Counted from the first letter of the stretch, positions 25,911-36,982 are shown. The stretch: 64,000 bases of DNA from Paramacrobiotus metropolitanus (GCF_019649055.1 NW_026570385.1:166432-230431), one strand, 5' to 3'. The notes: generated from the letters alone by a model not told the origin. Made by a program: numbers and translations.

Positions 25911-26844
25911 GGCAACATTGGTTAGTGGATGCGGTTGTGGAGTCTGTCTGCGCGTTGCTGCCCGAGCACGCCGTCTGTTTAGAGCAATTTTACGATCAGA
26001 TCATGGTATTTTTCGTTCCTCCGATTCACCAGAAACACTCCATCTGTCCGTACGCTGTGCTTGGTGGTGCGTGGTGCGATCTTTCTCCAGGGCCATGTGG
26101 CTGTTCCCCGTTAGTAAGACTTTATTGTAGCTTTTTCCCAGGCAGGTTTGACACGAACCCTTTTTCATGAAATACAGTCTATCAGTCTATGTAATCTGTA
26201 ATCTCTAGCTACCAAAATTTACTACGGATGCAACACCGGGAGTATCACAGTAACCATCTCTAGGGTCCAAGGTCCTGGTTTCTTTTGGTGCAAGATTGTT
26301 TTCATATGCGAATGCCTGCCGCATACGAAGTGTACATTGGTAGTGGATCCTGTTTTATATTCCTGAGAAAGTAATACCTAGGTCCACCGGTGCATCTGAA
26401 AAAAAAATAACTGCACTGTAGGTCTTACAAGACTTTCAGGGATAGTGTCACAACTGGCAACCGGATGACGGCAGTTTTTTTCTGATTCTTTTGCGTCCTC
26501 ACCGATGCGATCGCAGACATTGCCTATGCAAGAACCCTATAACCATATCGATTCATGTGGAAAAACTCCAACAAAGTCAACAAGCACACCAGGATTAAGT
26601 AGGAACACCCCAGTTGAGTTCACGGCTTCATTGCATATCTGTCTATAGACTTATCTAGCCACCATTTTGCATTCCCGTTGCGTTTGTGAACTGGGCTAAG
26701 GGAAACAACTAAAGAAAATTGAAACATGCAGTATATTAAAGGAGCTGGGATATGGAACACGGATTTTGAAAAAAGGTTCTGACGATCGCAAAGTAGGCGA
26801 TATAATTCAGCGCAACACATTTGTATCGTATCACAAAGCTCGCG
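25911..26844. other. no recognisable gene
   Basis: Overlapping short frames only; no motif or repeat stands out. Confidence 0.35.
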
Positions 26845-26847
26845 TAA

Positions 26848-27174
26848 ATAAATTCATTTTGTTCGATTGTTTTGGACCATCTAGAAAAAACCAGGAAACA
26901 AGGACAATTGAAAAAAAGGGATTTGGATTATGGTATAGTGTACGATATATGCCAGCCTTCAAAAACTACTTTGAGATTGGAGGGCTTGACTCAACAGTTA
27001 CCGCTATCTCCGAAAGTCACCAGCTTGAAAGGGGAAACATGCCTTCTTGGGGTCGATGATTATCTGAGGTACGCACATATACTGAACCCCCCTGCAATTC
27101 CCGATATTAAAAAACCAAAAGAAACAAATCGCGCTATAAAATCAAGGTACTGGAAGCATTTTATGAATAGCTAA
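26848..27174 (+). CDS. hypothetical protein, exon or small ORF
   Basis: The frame is open from just after a TAA at 26,845 to a TAG at 27,172 (about 108 codons). It has a mixed, protein-like composition including GLTQQLPLSPKVTSLKGETC and a basic C-terminus. There is no ATG near the left end. A pyrimidine-rich stretch ending in CATCTAG at 26,878-26,884 could be a 3' splice site, so this may be a terminal exon. I do not recognise the family. Confidence 0.25.
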   Translation: MNSFCSIVLDHLEKTRKQGQLKKRDLDYGIVYDICQPSKTTLRLEGLTQQLPLSPKVTSLKGETCLLGVDDYLRYAHILNPPAIPDIKKPKETNRAIKSRYWKHFMNS

Positions 27175-27404
27175 AAAGGCAAGGTCATCGTTGCTTCCGT
27201 AGAAAGTTAGTTTCCAACAGGTGTGGTCGATTGTATTATTATTGGTTATATTGGTTTGTCACGTAAATTGATTATTTGCTCACACAATCAACTGTGCTAG
27301 TACTACCGCGGTCGCCCGGCGGGTTGACTAATATCAACGCTCAAGGTAATAACTTTCGTATGGAGGCTCCTACAGTCCTATATAGATTATAAGTTACCTG
27401 ATAT

Positions 27405-27725
27405 TCATGTATGATCGCGGACTGATACGTGGCGATAGTGCATATAACAATCTGCAGTCACGGAATTGTCCATTGAAGAATTCAGAGAGTTATTGCGACG
27501 ATTAATCTGCGGGTTTGGAGATACCGAATTGCCAGACGACAGATCACGTAAGCGTTTACGCTGTACATCCGGATGACCCAAACGCGACTGATTACCGGCC
27601 ATTTCATTGCGCATATCTTCAGCTGTCATACGAGCACGTTCGGCAGCTTGCTTGCGACGCTCTTTTTCCGCATTTTGTTGAAACTAGTTAGACAGATATG
27701 GAGCTCGTCGTTCAACGCGCTCCAT
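27405..27725 (-). pseudogene. charged minus-strand frame with one in-frame TAG
   Basis: Starting at ATG 27,725, the frame reads MERVERRAPYLSN, meets TAG at codon 14, and stays open for 92 more codons. These are rich in charged residues (NAEKERRKQAAERARMTAED) and then Ser/Asn-rich to the stop at 27,405. The continuous charged helix-like segment suggests real coding origin. The TAG, or an unrecognised intron around it, decides whether it is intact. The region around the start is also part of a 12-bp inverted repeat (27,693-27,704 with 27,719-27,730). Family unknown. Confidence 0.3.
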
Positions 27726-27885
27726 ATCTGGCAGGTATCATGACAAGTAAGGTTCAGTGGACTTTCTTTCAGTCTTTCTCGAATATATAACTAGATTTTT
27801 AAAACCGAATCCTGTTCGAAGTTGCGTGGGCTAGTAAAACAATTTTAACATTTTAAACTACTAAATCTTGCTATATTTTGTTGTA

Positions 27886-28334
27886 ATGTACCGTATTTTT
27901 GTTTCTGAAATCAATGAAGAAGAAACATCAAAGCCGCCACCGATGCCGCCATTCTCCATCTCTTCGGGCGCACCCCGGCATCTGTCCGCTAAAGGCTACC
28001 AGGGTCCAGCGATTGGAATCGGCGCAGGTAAGAAACGATTGTTTTATTTTCTGTCTCCAGCTCCTCTTTCAGTTTTCCCACAAATAAATTGATTACTCAA
28101 TCTGTTGTTACATTATTTTATTTTACTCACTTTCTCTTAGGGCGTGCAATTTTTTTCGTAGGCAATGCGTCCCGGGAGAGACGAGTGGAACAAGAATACC
28201 AAGTTATCAGTTACGGAGAACAGTTGCAGCCGACCGGATATAATTCTGATGTCGCTGGATTTGCCCCGCGTGGCTCGTGTTTTCTGACTCCATTTGGCCG
28301 GCAGAGCAAGCATTCCCGTTATCATACTGGATGA
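27886..28334 (+). CDS. hypothetical small protein, two-exon gene model
   Basis: Exon 1 (27,886-28,027) starts at an ATG and encodes a Pro-rich segment (SKPPPMPPFS) ending AIGIGA. It is followed by a consensus donor G|GTAAGA at 28,028. A pyrimidine-rich acceptor TTTCTCTTAG ends at 28,140, giving a 113-base intron. Exon 2 (28,141-28,334) rejoins in frame through a split Gly codon and runs to TGA, for 111 residues in total. Exon 2 is mixed polar, with RERRVEQEYQVISYGEQ. I find no signal peptide, membrane segment or known domain. Clean splice signals and the kept phase argue for a real gene. The start is the first in-frame ATG, but an upstream exon cannot be excluded. Family not recognised. Confidence 0.5.
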
Positions 28335-29280
28335 AACCAATTAGCTCGTTGAGCACCTCAATGAAAGGTCACCTCCCGAACCATGGAAGAAAATCTGGAC
28401 TTTGCAGAGATATGCGGTGAAGTATAGAGTATTGACTTTCTAAAACAGGAAACGACTGCCTGGCGATTGACCCGAATCTGGTCAATCGCCAGGCAGTCGC
28501 TTTATTCGCCATCTGATGGTGAATAAGAATTCGCGAATAATTCGAACTCAAATCCGTGATCAGTCCTCCGAGCATCCTGCAACATCCGATAATTCATCTG
28601 ATAACTGACCGAAGCTGTGGAACTGTGATAACCTAGTACATGATTTCTAGCCTAGTTATATAGTATGAGATCTACTAATTTCATTTTTTACACACCGTCC
28701 TTATATAGTCGCCTCCTACAGCGGTTCGAATAATTAGGATCGCAAATAACGGTAACCTGATGGGGTATATTTTGACAGCCGAAGTTAACCTTTAGCACAT
28801 TAACCGAACACTAACACAGACTTTGGTTTGCATCTTGCTCTGGCGTAACCTTCTCCACAACAGTATTGACAAAGTATCTGAAAAGATGTGTGCCTCCAGA
28901 ACAGTACCGGCAAAGAATCTGAAATCTATATGTGCAGGGTTTCCCTAGGATCGGTTTGCCGTGCTGCACACTGTCAGGTAAACAAATATGGACTTTTTCG
29001 GGATTGCCGGCAGCCACTGAGTGGAAAAGAATTTGTGCAAAGCTGGGAGCGCTTTATGATTCCCTTGAAATGGTCCTGAAAAGTCCAGCACAATTTGGCT
29101 GGGAAATCTAGCTGTAACGACTGGGGTCAAAAATTTATTTGTTGATTTTGATTTTGGTTACTGTTCAAAATAACGTTTTTTTGAGAGCAGGTAAATAATA
29201 GTACAGTTGCACTTTGATGGTGACCGACGCTGCAGATTTAATGTGCAACGTGTCGCTGGTTTTGTCGCTAGTTTTTTCTT
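28335..29280. other. no recognisable gene; contains a long perfect inverted repeat
   Basis: Apart from the hairpin at 28,453-28,499, listed separately, I see nothing in this interval. Confidence 0.35.
28453..28499. repeat. 20-bp perfect inverted repeat, 7-base spacer
   Basis: The arm at 28,453-28,472 (starts CGACTGCC) is the exact reverse complement of 28,480-28,499, separated by CGAATCT. As RNA it would make a 20-bp perfect stem with a small loop. No open frame or transposon terminal repeat explains it. Confidence 0.8.
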
Positions 29281-29379
29281 GCTGTGACTCCTCATTTAAA
29301 AGAAACCGCTAGTGCAGCGGCACATACAGCCTGTATGCGGTGCTGCAATAGAGACCTCTTTTAAATGAGGAGTCGCAGC
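29281..29379. repeat. 99-bp foldback (MITE-like or pre-miRNA-sized hairpin)
   Basis: The 23-base arm at 29,281-29,303 pairs with 29,357-29,379 with a single G-U-type mismatch (core TCCTCATTTAAAAGA). Inside is a second stem (GCAGC/GCTGC and CATACA/TGTATG). A 16-base perfect palindrome (AGCTGCTTAAGCAGCT) overlaps the right arm at 29,377-29,392. No clear target duplication flanks it. Confidence 0.75.
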
Positions 29380-29392
29380 TGCTTAAGCAGCT

Positions 29393-30833
29393 TACACCGG
29401 TAAAAATGGCAAGAAATTGGTAATAAAGAAATCGAAGAAATCGAAACGTACCACAATAATTCGACGTGTACCACTGTTTGGACTACCTGACTATGTATAT
29501 TTAGAAATGGTTTCCATAATCAAGGATCGGAACCGGCCATTGCTGCAGAATCACATACTGTATTTTCGCCATACCTCTACGGTCGCGGATCGCTTCCGAA
29601 AGGAGGAAGATTCGGCCCCACGCCATTCCGGAAAATATTCGGTCGGGTTGTGACATTATTTTTTATATAGCTCCTCCATCGAAAACTCGGAAGCGTGACA
29701 GCACGCCCATAACGAGTTCATGGGTGGATAAGAAGCCAGTTTTGAAATGTAAATGCGGTAAAGCGGCTCATGTTAGGTTGGCAATCCTAGCTGAGTAAGA
29801 GCAAAGTGTTCCCATTTGGACTTATAGTCGCTCAAATCTTCATCAAAATTAGAACTCGATAGCCATGCTCTTTCGGTTCTTATGCATTACAAACTGCGCT
29901 GCAAAATGGGGTCATCACAAATGCAGTGCTGGTGCTCAGTGCATGAGCTTAAACGATAGTGTGCTGCTGCTTCTTCGTTGTTTTTGGTTTCCAGTTTTCC
30001 TCCCCGAAAATTATCGTTTAAATCAATAATATTATGAAAAAATCTCTGACATAGGAAAATGACTTCTACAGATAATGTTGCTGCTCCGGGTTTACCTCTT
30101 GTGATGGTAAAGTGGTGCACTGAAAAGGTTCCAGTTTCAAAAGGCCCTGTCACTCGGAAAACTGAAATGCAAATAGTTCATTTTAACTTCTGAATTTGCG
30201 ATTAAGCTACGCAGTCGAAACTTAAGGGACGGCAGGCCTGCCACCTGTTAGCCAGCCTCAAATTGGATCCTCAAATTTCGCTTTTTTTTTTCGTGAATTT
30301 TGCCCTTCATTATTTTATTTTGGCATGATACCTATCTTGCGTTTTGTCAAAATTAGTATTACTCCGGAAGAGCAATAGTTTCACCTTAATAACCTTCATC
30401 TGTAAGATTTTATCGTTTTCCTAGAGATTTTACTAGAGTTATTGCTTTCATGCGGAAAAGGCGATGTCCGTACCACTGAACTTGAGTGTCGTGTATGGTC
30501 TGTTTTAAGAGTTGCACGATTCATGTACTTGCACGAGTTTAATAAAAGGATTAAAAGCCGCGTTACGATCGGTTGACGGATATTTCGAATCGCGGTGAAT
30601 TTCACAGCGGTAAATTTATCATTAACATCTCGTTATCATAGGCGCAGTGCTGCGCAAGGAGTTTAAACTTCTGCGAATAAAAGTCAGCGGCACGCGTGTA
30701 AGAGGCACCACTCTTTAAGTTTCTGCTTTCGCCGCAGTAATTACACTTTTATTTTCTCTGCTCACGTTAGCGCAGTACGTGCACGTTATCATGTCATTGA
30801 TGCCGCATAGTAAGGTCATTTCCTGATTTCTTT
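29393..30833. other. no recognisable gene
   Basis: Frames at 29,417-29,653 (plus) and 29,887-30,153 (minus) have protein-like stretches but no recognised family. No splice pair connects them convincingly. Confidence 0.35.
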
Positions 30834-31019
30834 TTGTGTGGGATGCCTCCGACTGATTTGGTGTATCAGTCCGATATAAATGTGACAACTGCTGACAAGA
30901 CATTTGCTCATGAAGTTTACATCCTATGTCATGCTTCCAAAGAATTTCTCATTTTGGGAAATGATTTTTGTCAGTCATCTTTACCATCCCCAGACTCGTC
31001 GCGTGTTCTTCGAATCTGA
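30834..31019 (+). pseudogene. retroviral-type aspartic protease fragment
   Basis: The frame contains SDINVTTADKTFAHEVYILC followed by KEFLILGNDFCQS. The I-L-G-x-D-F block is the second conserved motif of Ty3/gypsy retropepsins. The active-site DTG half is missing upstream. The sequence continues with a frame change near 30,985 into unrecognisable sequence. Inactive remnant. Confidence 0.6.
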
Positions 31020-31639
31020 AATACCCGTTGAACATAATATGATAACTACTGTACTCACACAAACCAGCCATATTTCCCAGTCCTGCCGTATCGCACCGGT
31101 GGCAAGCTTATTTTTCTCTTGTGCCGCACGTACGTTGAGGCCAGGTTACAAGAAGCATGCGCGCACAGGCGCTGGAGAGAGTTCGCTCCGCGGCGCATGG
31201 TCAATGAAATACACGCCGCAGTTGCCACGGGTTATTGTATTCTGCAAATCAATGAGGTGACATGCAAAGCGCTATATTTTGTGCACAATAACCTACATTG
31301 TTTGCTGTAGGTCTGGGACTACCAAGAAAGCCAAGAAAGGCTTTTCGCCGACTATATGAATGTATTTCTAAAACTAAAAACTGATGCCTGATCCCATGCA
31401 TTAAAATATACCGGCATTCGAATCTTTACCTACTGAGCAGTTAATGAGCGCGAATTTCGTCTGTCTCTCGCTCTCTCCAGGGTCTCTATTTTATTACAGC
31501 CGAAAGTTCCTGAACACCACCGTACGATAAGGCTTGTAACGTCGTAAATGCACACGCTAGGGTTTCCACGGTTTTGGAAGGATCATAACAAACAGTTGCT
31601 AATGCGAACCATTTCTTACATGCGAACCGTGTAAGAAAA
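31020..31639. other. no recognisable gene; possible LINE 5' region
   Basis: There is no recognised motif. The 5' UTR of the LINE may start somewhere in this interval, but I see no boundary or target duplication. Confidence 0.3.
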
Positions 31640-31674
31640 TGTGAAAGTATTGTCATAATTATTCATTTTGTTCA

Positions 31675-32694
31675 ATGATGTCGCGGAATTCGATAAAATC
31701 ATCACAAAAGGCTCCGACAATGTCGGACTCGCTGACTGATTTACTCGCCAAGCTTGATGAACACGTTGGATCTTCTCATTATAAACCTTCCTCAACTGGG
31801 AACGCAGATATCTTCGCTCTGATCTTTCCTGTTATTCGTAAGGTTGTGAAGGAATCTCTGATGCTATCTGAGCGTGTCGCAGCACTGGAAACCGAAAATG
31901 GCAAACTCAAAGAAGAGCTGAAAGAAGAGCGTGAAATACGGACAAGCGGCGATGCGGACTTGCTTCAGCACGATGAAGAACTGAAAAGCCGCATTCAACA
32001 AGTTGACTTGGACCAAAAGCAGGACGTTGAAGCTCTCGATGGTAAAATTGGAGACCTAACGGAATCGCACAACGGACTAAAGGAAGTCGTCGACGGATTG
32101 CGAGCTTGGAAGGAAACAGTTGCTGAAGAACCTGAAGTGATTGAAATCCAAGATGGCCGCGGCGGCGGACCCGGATACCACAGACAACACACGCAACCGG
32201 CTACTACCAATTTTAGCTACGTGAGCGCGGCTCACCACGGACGCGAATTTTGGAATGCCAATATCCAGAATGGCAATGGAAACCAGGTGAGCGTAAAGTC
32301 GGCAAACAGTGGCAGAGCTAGTAAACACCGAGAAGTTAGGATTGTGCGAGGCTCAGGCAGCAGCGATAACGATGACCCTCTAGTTAATTCGCTGACTTTG
32401 AAATCCGCCCCTCATCGAGACTATTGTGTGCGTGGTTTACCACGAGACTGTACCGCTGAATCTCTGAAATTATTTTTGCAGAGTAAGAGCGTGAAAGTAA
32501 GGTTTGTTGACGTTCGTAGCAGGGGGCAAGATGATCTAAGGCGTTTGCTCGAGTTGGTACGTTCGTGGATTGTGAAAATATCATCATGAACTCAGAAAAC
32601 TGGCCAAGTAATATTTCGGTAAAACTGTGGAAATACTTTCAAACGCCCATGAGCGGCACGACTGGGAACGGTAATAATTTAAACTCAAATCGCT
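31675..32694 (+). pseudogene. LINE ORF1 protein (coiled coil, RNA-binding-like C-terminus), frameshifted
   Basis: Starting at ATG 31,675, the frame gives a Ser/Thr-rich N-terminus, then a heptad-type coiled coil around residues 58-150 (ERVAALETENGKLKEELKEE). A Gly/Asn-rich linker follows, then a segment with DYCVRGLPRDCTAESLKLFL that looks RRM-like. The frame is lost at about 32,535: the first frame runs to TGA at 32,587, while the next frame continues the expected C-terminal pattern (MNSENWPSNISVKLWKYF) to TGA at 32,692. ORF1 proteins of this group form trimers that coat LINE RNA. One small indel near 32,535 explains the break. An exact family cannot be given by eye. Confidence 0.65.
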
Positions 32695-32743
32695 GAAATC
32701 TAAAACGAATACCAGATGTAAGCCAGATAAACTGCAATCTCAC

Positions 32744-35630
32744 TTGGCGATAAAATTATGCAATATAAATGGAATTTCTTCGAAATCGGATCAAGTAAAA
32801 TTGTTTTGTCAAAATCAAGATATAGTATGGCTGACTGAAACTAAAGATAAGCCTGGATTGCCGGATAAGTTATTCAGGGACGGTAGATGCTTCAATGTTT
32901 TTCGTCGAGCTCGTATCGGTAGGTCTGGCGGTGGTGTTGCGTTGGTTGTTAAAAAGTGTTTAGGTGGCGAAAGGCGATCCGATCTTGAGAGCGACGATTT
33001 CGAATTTGTTGTTGTTGAGATTAGCAGGGTTAACATTATTGTTGGCGTTTTTTACGGTGCCCCGGATAAGATCGCAGAAGTCTTACCGCGTTTTTTAGAA
33101 CATTTAAGCGAAAAATTTATTGAGAATGATGTACAGCGGCTTCTTCTAATGGGAGATTTTAACTGTCCCAAGATTAACTGGGAGTCGCTAACGTCGTGCA
33201 CTTTGCATGGGCAGCACTTGTTAAACATATTGAAGGAATTTAATTTAAAGCAAATTGTATCTTTTCCAACGCGTATTAATAATATATTAGATTTGGTTAT
33301 TGTTCCAACTAAATGGTACATCGATTACATCAGTGCTGTTAGTCCACCAGCAAGCACTAATGATCATGACGGACTATCGTTTGTGGTTCTTTTGCCTAAA
33401 ATCAAGATGCAAACGGCTTTTAAGTTTGCATGGAAATTTTTCCCTAACCATATTCAGTCTTTCCGAAACGCACTTTTCGAAATTGACTGGAAAGCAAGCT
33501 TGCTGGATAAAAACTGCACCGAAATGGCAATGTGTATCGAAAACGAAATAGTGTCTAAGGCTTTTCAGTTTTTTGAAAGAGTTACAGTAAAGCCAAAGAG
33601 GTTTGAGGTCTCGTATCCTGTTTCTTTGAAGCGAGCAATAAGAAAGCGTGACACAGCACACAGGCGATACGTAGAAGCAGGTAACAGCGAACGGAAGGTT
33701 CGGCTTAGAAGTAATTGGAAAGGTCACGCCAGAAAATGCGATGTTCTGATAAAAAATTTTATGAACCGTAGGCTGCAGGATATAGCGACAGCGTCTCGAA
33801 CTAACCCGAAAAAATTTTGGTCATATGTAAGAAAAAGTGTGGACAAACACAGTATGCCTATTTTGCGGAATAACGGCCATGTTGCGACCACCGACGAAGA
33901 CAAAGCGTCTGTCTTAAATATTCACTACGCCGGCACATTTGTTGAGTGTTCATCACACTGTACTGATACAATAGTGAGCTGTAAAAATCTCGTAACAGCA
34001 GAGATCTTTGTCAATGAAAATGATATTTGGAGGGTACTTAAAACCATTGACATTTCCAAAAGTAGCGGCCCTTTTATTTTTACGAATAAATTAATAAAAG
34101 TTTGCGGTTCTGCTTTAATCTCTCCTTTAAAAATTTTGTTTAACTGTTGTTTCTACGAACAAAGATTTCCAGATATTTGGAAGCTGTCGTACGTCACTCC
34201 GGTTCCAAAGCAGTCGTGTGACCTTACAAGTCCTAAAAGCTGGCGACCTGTCAGCTCTCTGCATCCGCTGTCGAAAGTGTTTGAGGAATTAATTAACGAT
34301 AGGCTGACGTCTCATTTGGCTGTGAACAATTCGTTAAGCAGTTACCAATTTGGTTACCGGAAAAAACATTCCCCTGAACTGTTGTGTCAAATTCTGGTCC
34401 AAAAAATTATGAATTTTATCGATAATGGCGTCGAGGTAGATTGCATTTCTAGACTGTAGTAATGCTTTTGACAGAGTTGATCATTTAACTGTGGTAAGCA
34501 AGCTACGAAACTTAAACGTACATGAAAGTATTACCAATTTGCTTAGTGACTACTTGCAAGGCCGATGCCAAGCTGTAGTTGTCAACGGTAAGATTTCCCC
34601 TGTTATGGCTGTTACAAGTGGTGTTCCCCAAGGATCGAAGGTAGGACCGAAGATGTTCTTGTGTATTTTGAATGATATCTCTGGTCTTCCCAAGGACTGT
34701 GAAGTGTTTGTTTTTGCTGATGATATATGTGTATTACATAAGGTAGAGTCTGTACAAGATGAACAAAATTTGCAGTCTGCTCTAAATACTGTGTCTGAAT
34801 ATGCTGCCGCTCATCAACTGAAATTTAATCCTAAAAAATCGGCACATATTCGGTTTTCAAGAAAACGCGCAAAGCTTCAGAGTAGTGTGTATTTCATTAA
34901 TGATGAGAGTATACCAGTTGCAGAATATACGAAATATTTGGGTATTTACGTTGACCGTCAGCTTAACTGGAAATATCATTGTGAAAATCTGGCCGGTCGT
35001 ATGAAGAAACGAATTCGCTATTTGAATGCCCTTTTTCCATATCAAAATACCGTAGCTAGGAGAAAACTGTATGATGCTCTTGTAAAGCCAATCGCTGAAT
35101 ACGGTAGTTCTGTAGCCTTTTACCAACAAAAGTTGTTAATTGACCTGTTAGAAGATTGCCAGCATCGATTTCTGAAAACGGTTCGCTTCGGGCCATGTAG
35201 TTTCGAATATCCTGCCACATTACGACTGGCTGACTGTAAGTCGCTGTTGTTTTGCCGCATTAAAAAGTCACTGCTTCTTATTTACAAGCTGGCATTTAAT
35301 CTTGTTCCGTACGGTGAAAAATTTGTCAAGTTTCGAGAAAAAGTTGCTGCCGTTTCCCATTGTGTTGCAGACAGAACTCGTCAAACAACCGCCCTGGATG
35401 AGCTTCCCTATGCGATGGAACCTACGAAGACAGTCTCTTCAGATGGCCGATCATTCCTAAGTGAAAGGAGCTTCGCATTCCTTATGGTGCAGCTTTGGAA
35501 CGAAATTAAACTTCCCGTGGAGTCGTACTCGAACATCGCTGCTTTTTGTTCCAGTTTGGACCGTGTCGATTGGACAGCTTTAAATTGGACTAAACGTTTT
35601 GTACATGCTGACCACCGTACTTTGCTGTAA
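32744..35630 (+). pseudogene. LINE ORF2: AP endonuclease and reverse transcriptase, frameshifted in RT motif A
   Basis: The endonuclease shows LCNINGI, LTETK (catalytic Glu, residue 32), RSGGGVALVV, MGDFNCPKINW (residues 138-140) and NDHDG (residues 207-208), the standard AP-endonuclease set. The RT begins with ISKSSGP, SYVTPVPK and WRPVSSLHPLSKVFEELI. At 34,445-34,460 the first frame ends in TAG within motif A, and the downstream frame resumes with the rest of motif A (NAFDRVDH). It then has motif B (SGVPQGSKVGP) and the catalytic FADD at 34,713-34,724, ending at TAA 35,628. After the RT is the helical C-terminal region usual for CR1/Jockey. No ATG starts the frame at its left end (first listed codon TTG), so translation by reinitiation or an upstream start is open. 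The protein would nick target DNA and prime reverse transcription. Confidence 0.8.
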
Positions 35631-35779
35631 AATACTCGTAATTTGCATTGCTGTTAGTTTTATTGTACGTAGTGCTTTTGATCAGTTTGAAAGCACATTC
35701 TTTTAAGGTAGTCTACTACCTCGTGCAGGAATGTCCTGATTGTGGTAGACGTTAAGCTGATTAAACAAACAAACAAACA

Positions 35780-35881
35780 AATGCCATTGGTTTTACAGCG
35801 ACTGTGGAAACGCCGGAAGAGAAGCAACGGTACATCCAGGATTTTGTTGAAAAAAGAAGACATTTGGCTAAAAATGGATAA
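35780..35881 (+). pseudogene. short coding-like fragment next to LINE tail
   Basis: Directly after the LINE tail the frame reads ATVETPEEKQRYIQDFVEKR to a TAA at 35,879, a strongly protein-like 33-codon stretch. The LINE may have inserted into an exon. The matching left part is not visible on the other side of the element. Family unknown. Confidence 0.25.
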
Positions 35882-36325
35882 AATCGAAAAGAATCAAGGC
35901 ATGTGTAGGCATGGTACCTTTGTCAATGTGAGTCTAAATAGGTCTGGCTGAGTTGTTTTTATATTTTTTCCTACGCAAGCAGAATATCTCCGCAGTTTTT
36001 AGGGACGTTTCGGCATCTAGGACGGGCGGACTAGCAATGTGCGTGCGCGTTCTTCATGGGAATCGATCATGCGCAGATCAGAAATTCGGCATTATTTGTA
36101 TCAGTCAGCAACGCTAATACTCATTACAAATGTATGTGAACTTTATCCAATACACTCATTCATAGTAAGAGACAATTCCGTGGCCAGACAACTGGTGCGC
36201 ATGATGCGAAACCACAACTCCACGCAAGGATGTGGAAAAAGATTGCCGTTGACGATGCGCGTTTCCTTCTTTCGCAGCAGCAGCCTTATCGCGTGCTCGA
36301 ATACACTTGGAAATTCGTCGATCTG
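35882..36325. other. no recognisable gene
   Basis: Overlapping frames on both strands without motifs. Confidence 0.35.
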
Positions 36326-36362
36326 CACGCGATAGGTATGGTTCCTCCATACCTATCGCGTG
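36326..36362. repeat. 16-bp perfect inverted repeat, 5-base spacer
   Basis: CACGCGATAGGTATGG at 36,326-36,341 is mirrored exactly by 36,347-36,362 around TTCCT. It lies just beyond the 3' end of the BTB/BACK reading frame. Confidence 0.8.
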
Positions 36363-36377
36363 GAAATAGCTGTTTTC

Positions 36378-36815
36378 TTATTGCAATTCAAAAAAGGAAG
36401 TGAGGAAATCGGAATCAGGATATAAATCAGGTGATAAAATTTCGCGCATGTTCTTCGAACAATGTTCAATAATGAGACGGAACATTTCAGGATCATATTG
36501 GCAAATATTTTCGGGTTCTTTTCCATTAAGTAGGTCGGAGAAGTTGTTAGGAATAATATCCAACAGCGCCTGTTTTAATGTAGATAAATGGTATCAGGTT
36601 GCCGGTAAAAAATAAGCCATTGCCTTTACCGGCGATATAATTTGAGTAAGAATGAACTCGCATGAGGTGGAAAGATTACAAGTTTCGTATTTGTCTGCCA
36701 TGATTAGTAGTTTTTCCACATTTTGCATGTTAATTTTTGTCAAATCGCTCTCTTCCTCCAAAAAATCCTCTCCAAAACTATAACAATGCCATCGTTGATT
36801 AACCGCTTGGTTCAA
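36378..36815 (-). pseudogene. BTB/POZ-BACK domain fragment with in-frame TGA
   Basis: On the minus strand, MQNVEKLLIMADKYETCNLS matches the end of a BTB domain (A-D-K-Y helix). It is followed by CEFILTQIISPVKAMAYFL and, after a TGA at 36,594-36,596 in the same frame, YHLSTLKQALLDIIPNNFSD, the BACK-type helices. The frame then runs to a stop at 36,378-36,380, giving 146 codons. BTB-BACK proteins are usually Cullin3 adaptors or MATH/Kelch proteins. Here the BTB N-terminus is missing, because the LTR element inserted about 170 bases upstream (minus sense) or the upstream exon is elsewhere. The TGA sits where the family commonly has an aromatic residue, so a single point mutation is the simplest cause. 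Confidence 0.6.
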
Positions 36816-36982
36816 TCGGCATCCTGCATGACGGGATATGGCGTGGTTTCTTTGATGCCCTCACTGCCGCCATTGAGAGCCCATATTCAATCTCCTTTTT
36901 CAACTTTGGCAGATATTGTTGTCAATCCCACAGTACGGTTAGGGGCAGTTGTCGCAAGTTAGATGAAAATCTCTCGGTGGGA
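36816..36982. other. flank of the LTR element
   Basis: No feature seen. The last four bases before the LTR belong to the target duplication. Confidence 0.4.

Larger units (their letters stand above)
31640..35780 (+). mobile_element. CR1/Jockey-like non-LTR retrotransposon (LINE)
   Basis: Two consecutive plus-strand ORFs are followed by a 3' UTR of about 125 bases and a terminal (CAAA)n tail at 35,761-35,780. ORF1 has a coiled coil; ORF2 carries an AP-type endonuclease followed by reverse transcriptase. That architecture and the short microsatellite tail are typical of the CR1/L2/Jockey group. The left boundary is set approximately because the 5' UTR start and target duplication are not visible. 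Each ORF has one frameshift, so the copy is probably recent but dead. Confidence 0.85.

Noticed and set aside
28721-28740. GCGGTTCGAATAAT as a tRNA T-loop
   Set aside because: No acceptor, D or anticodon arm can be formed around it on either strand.
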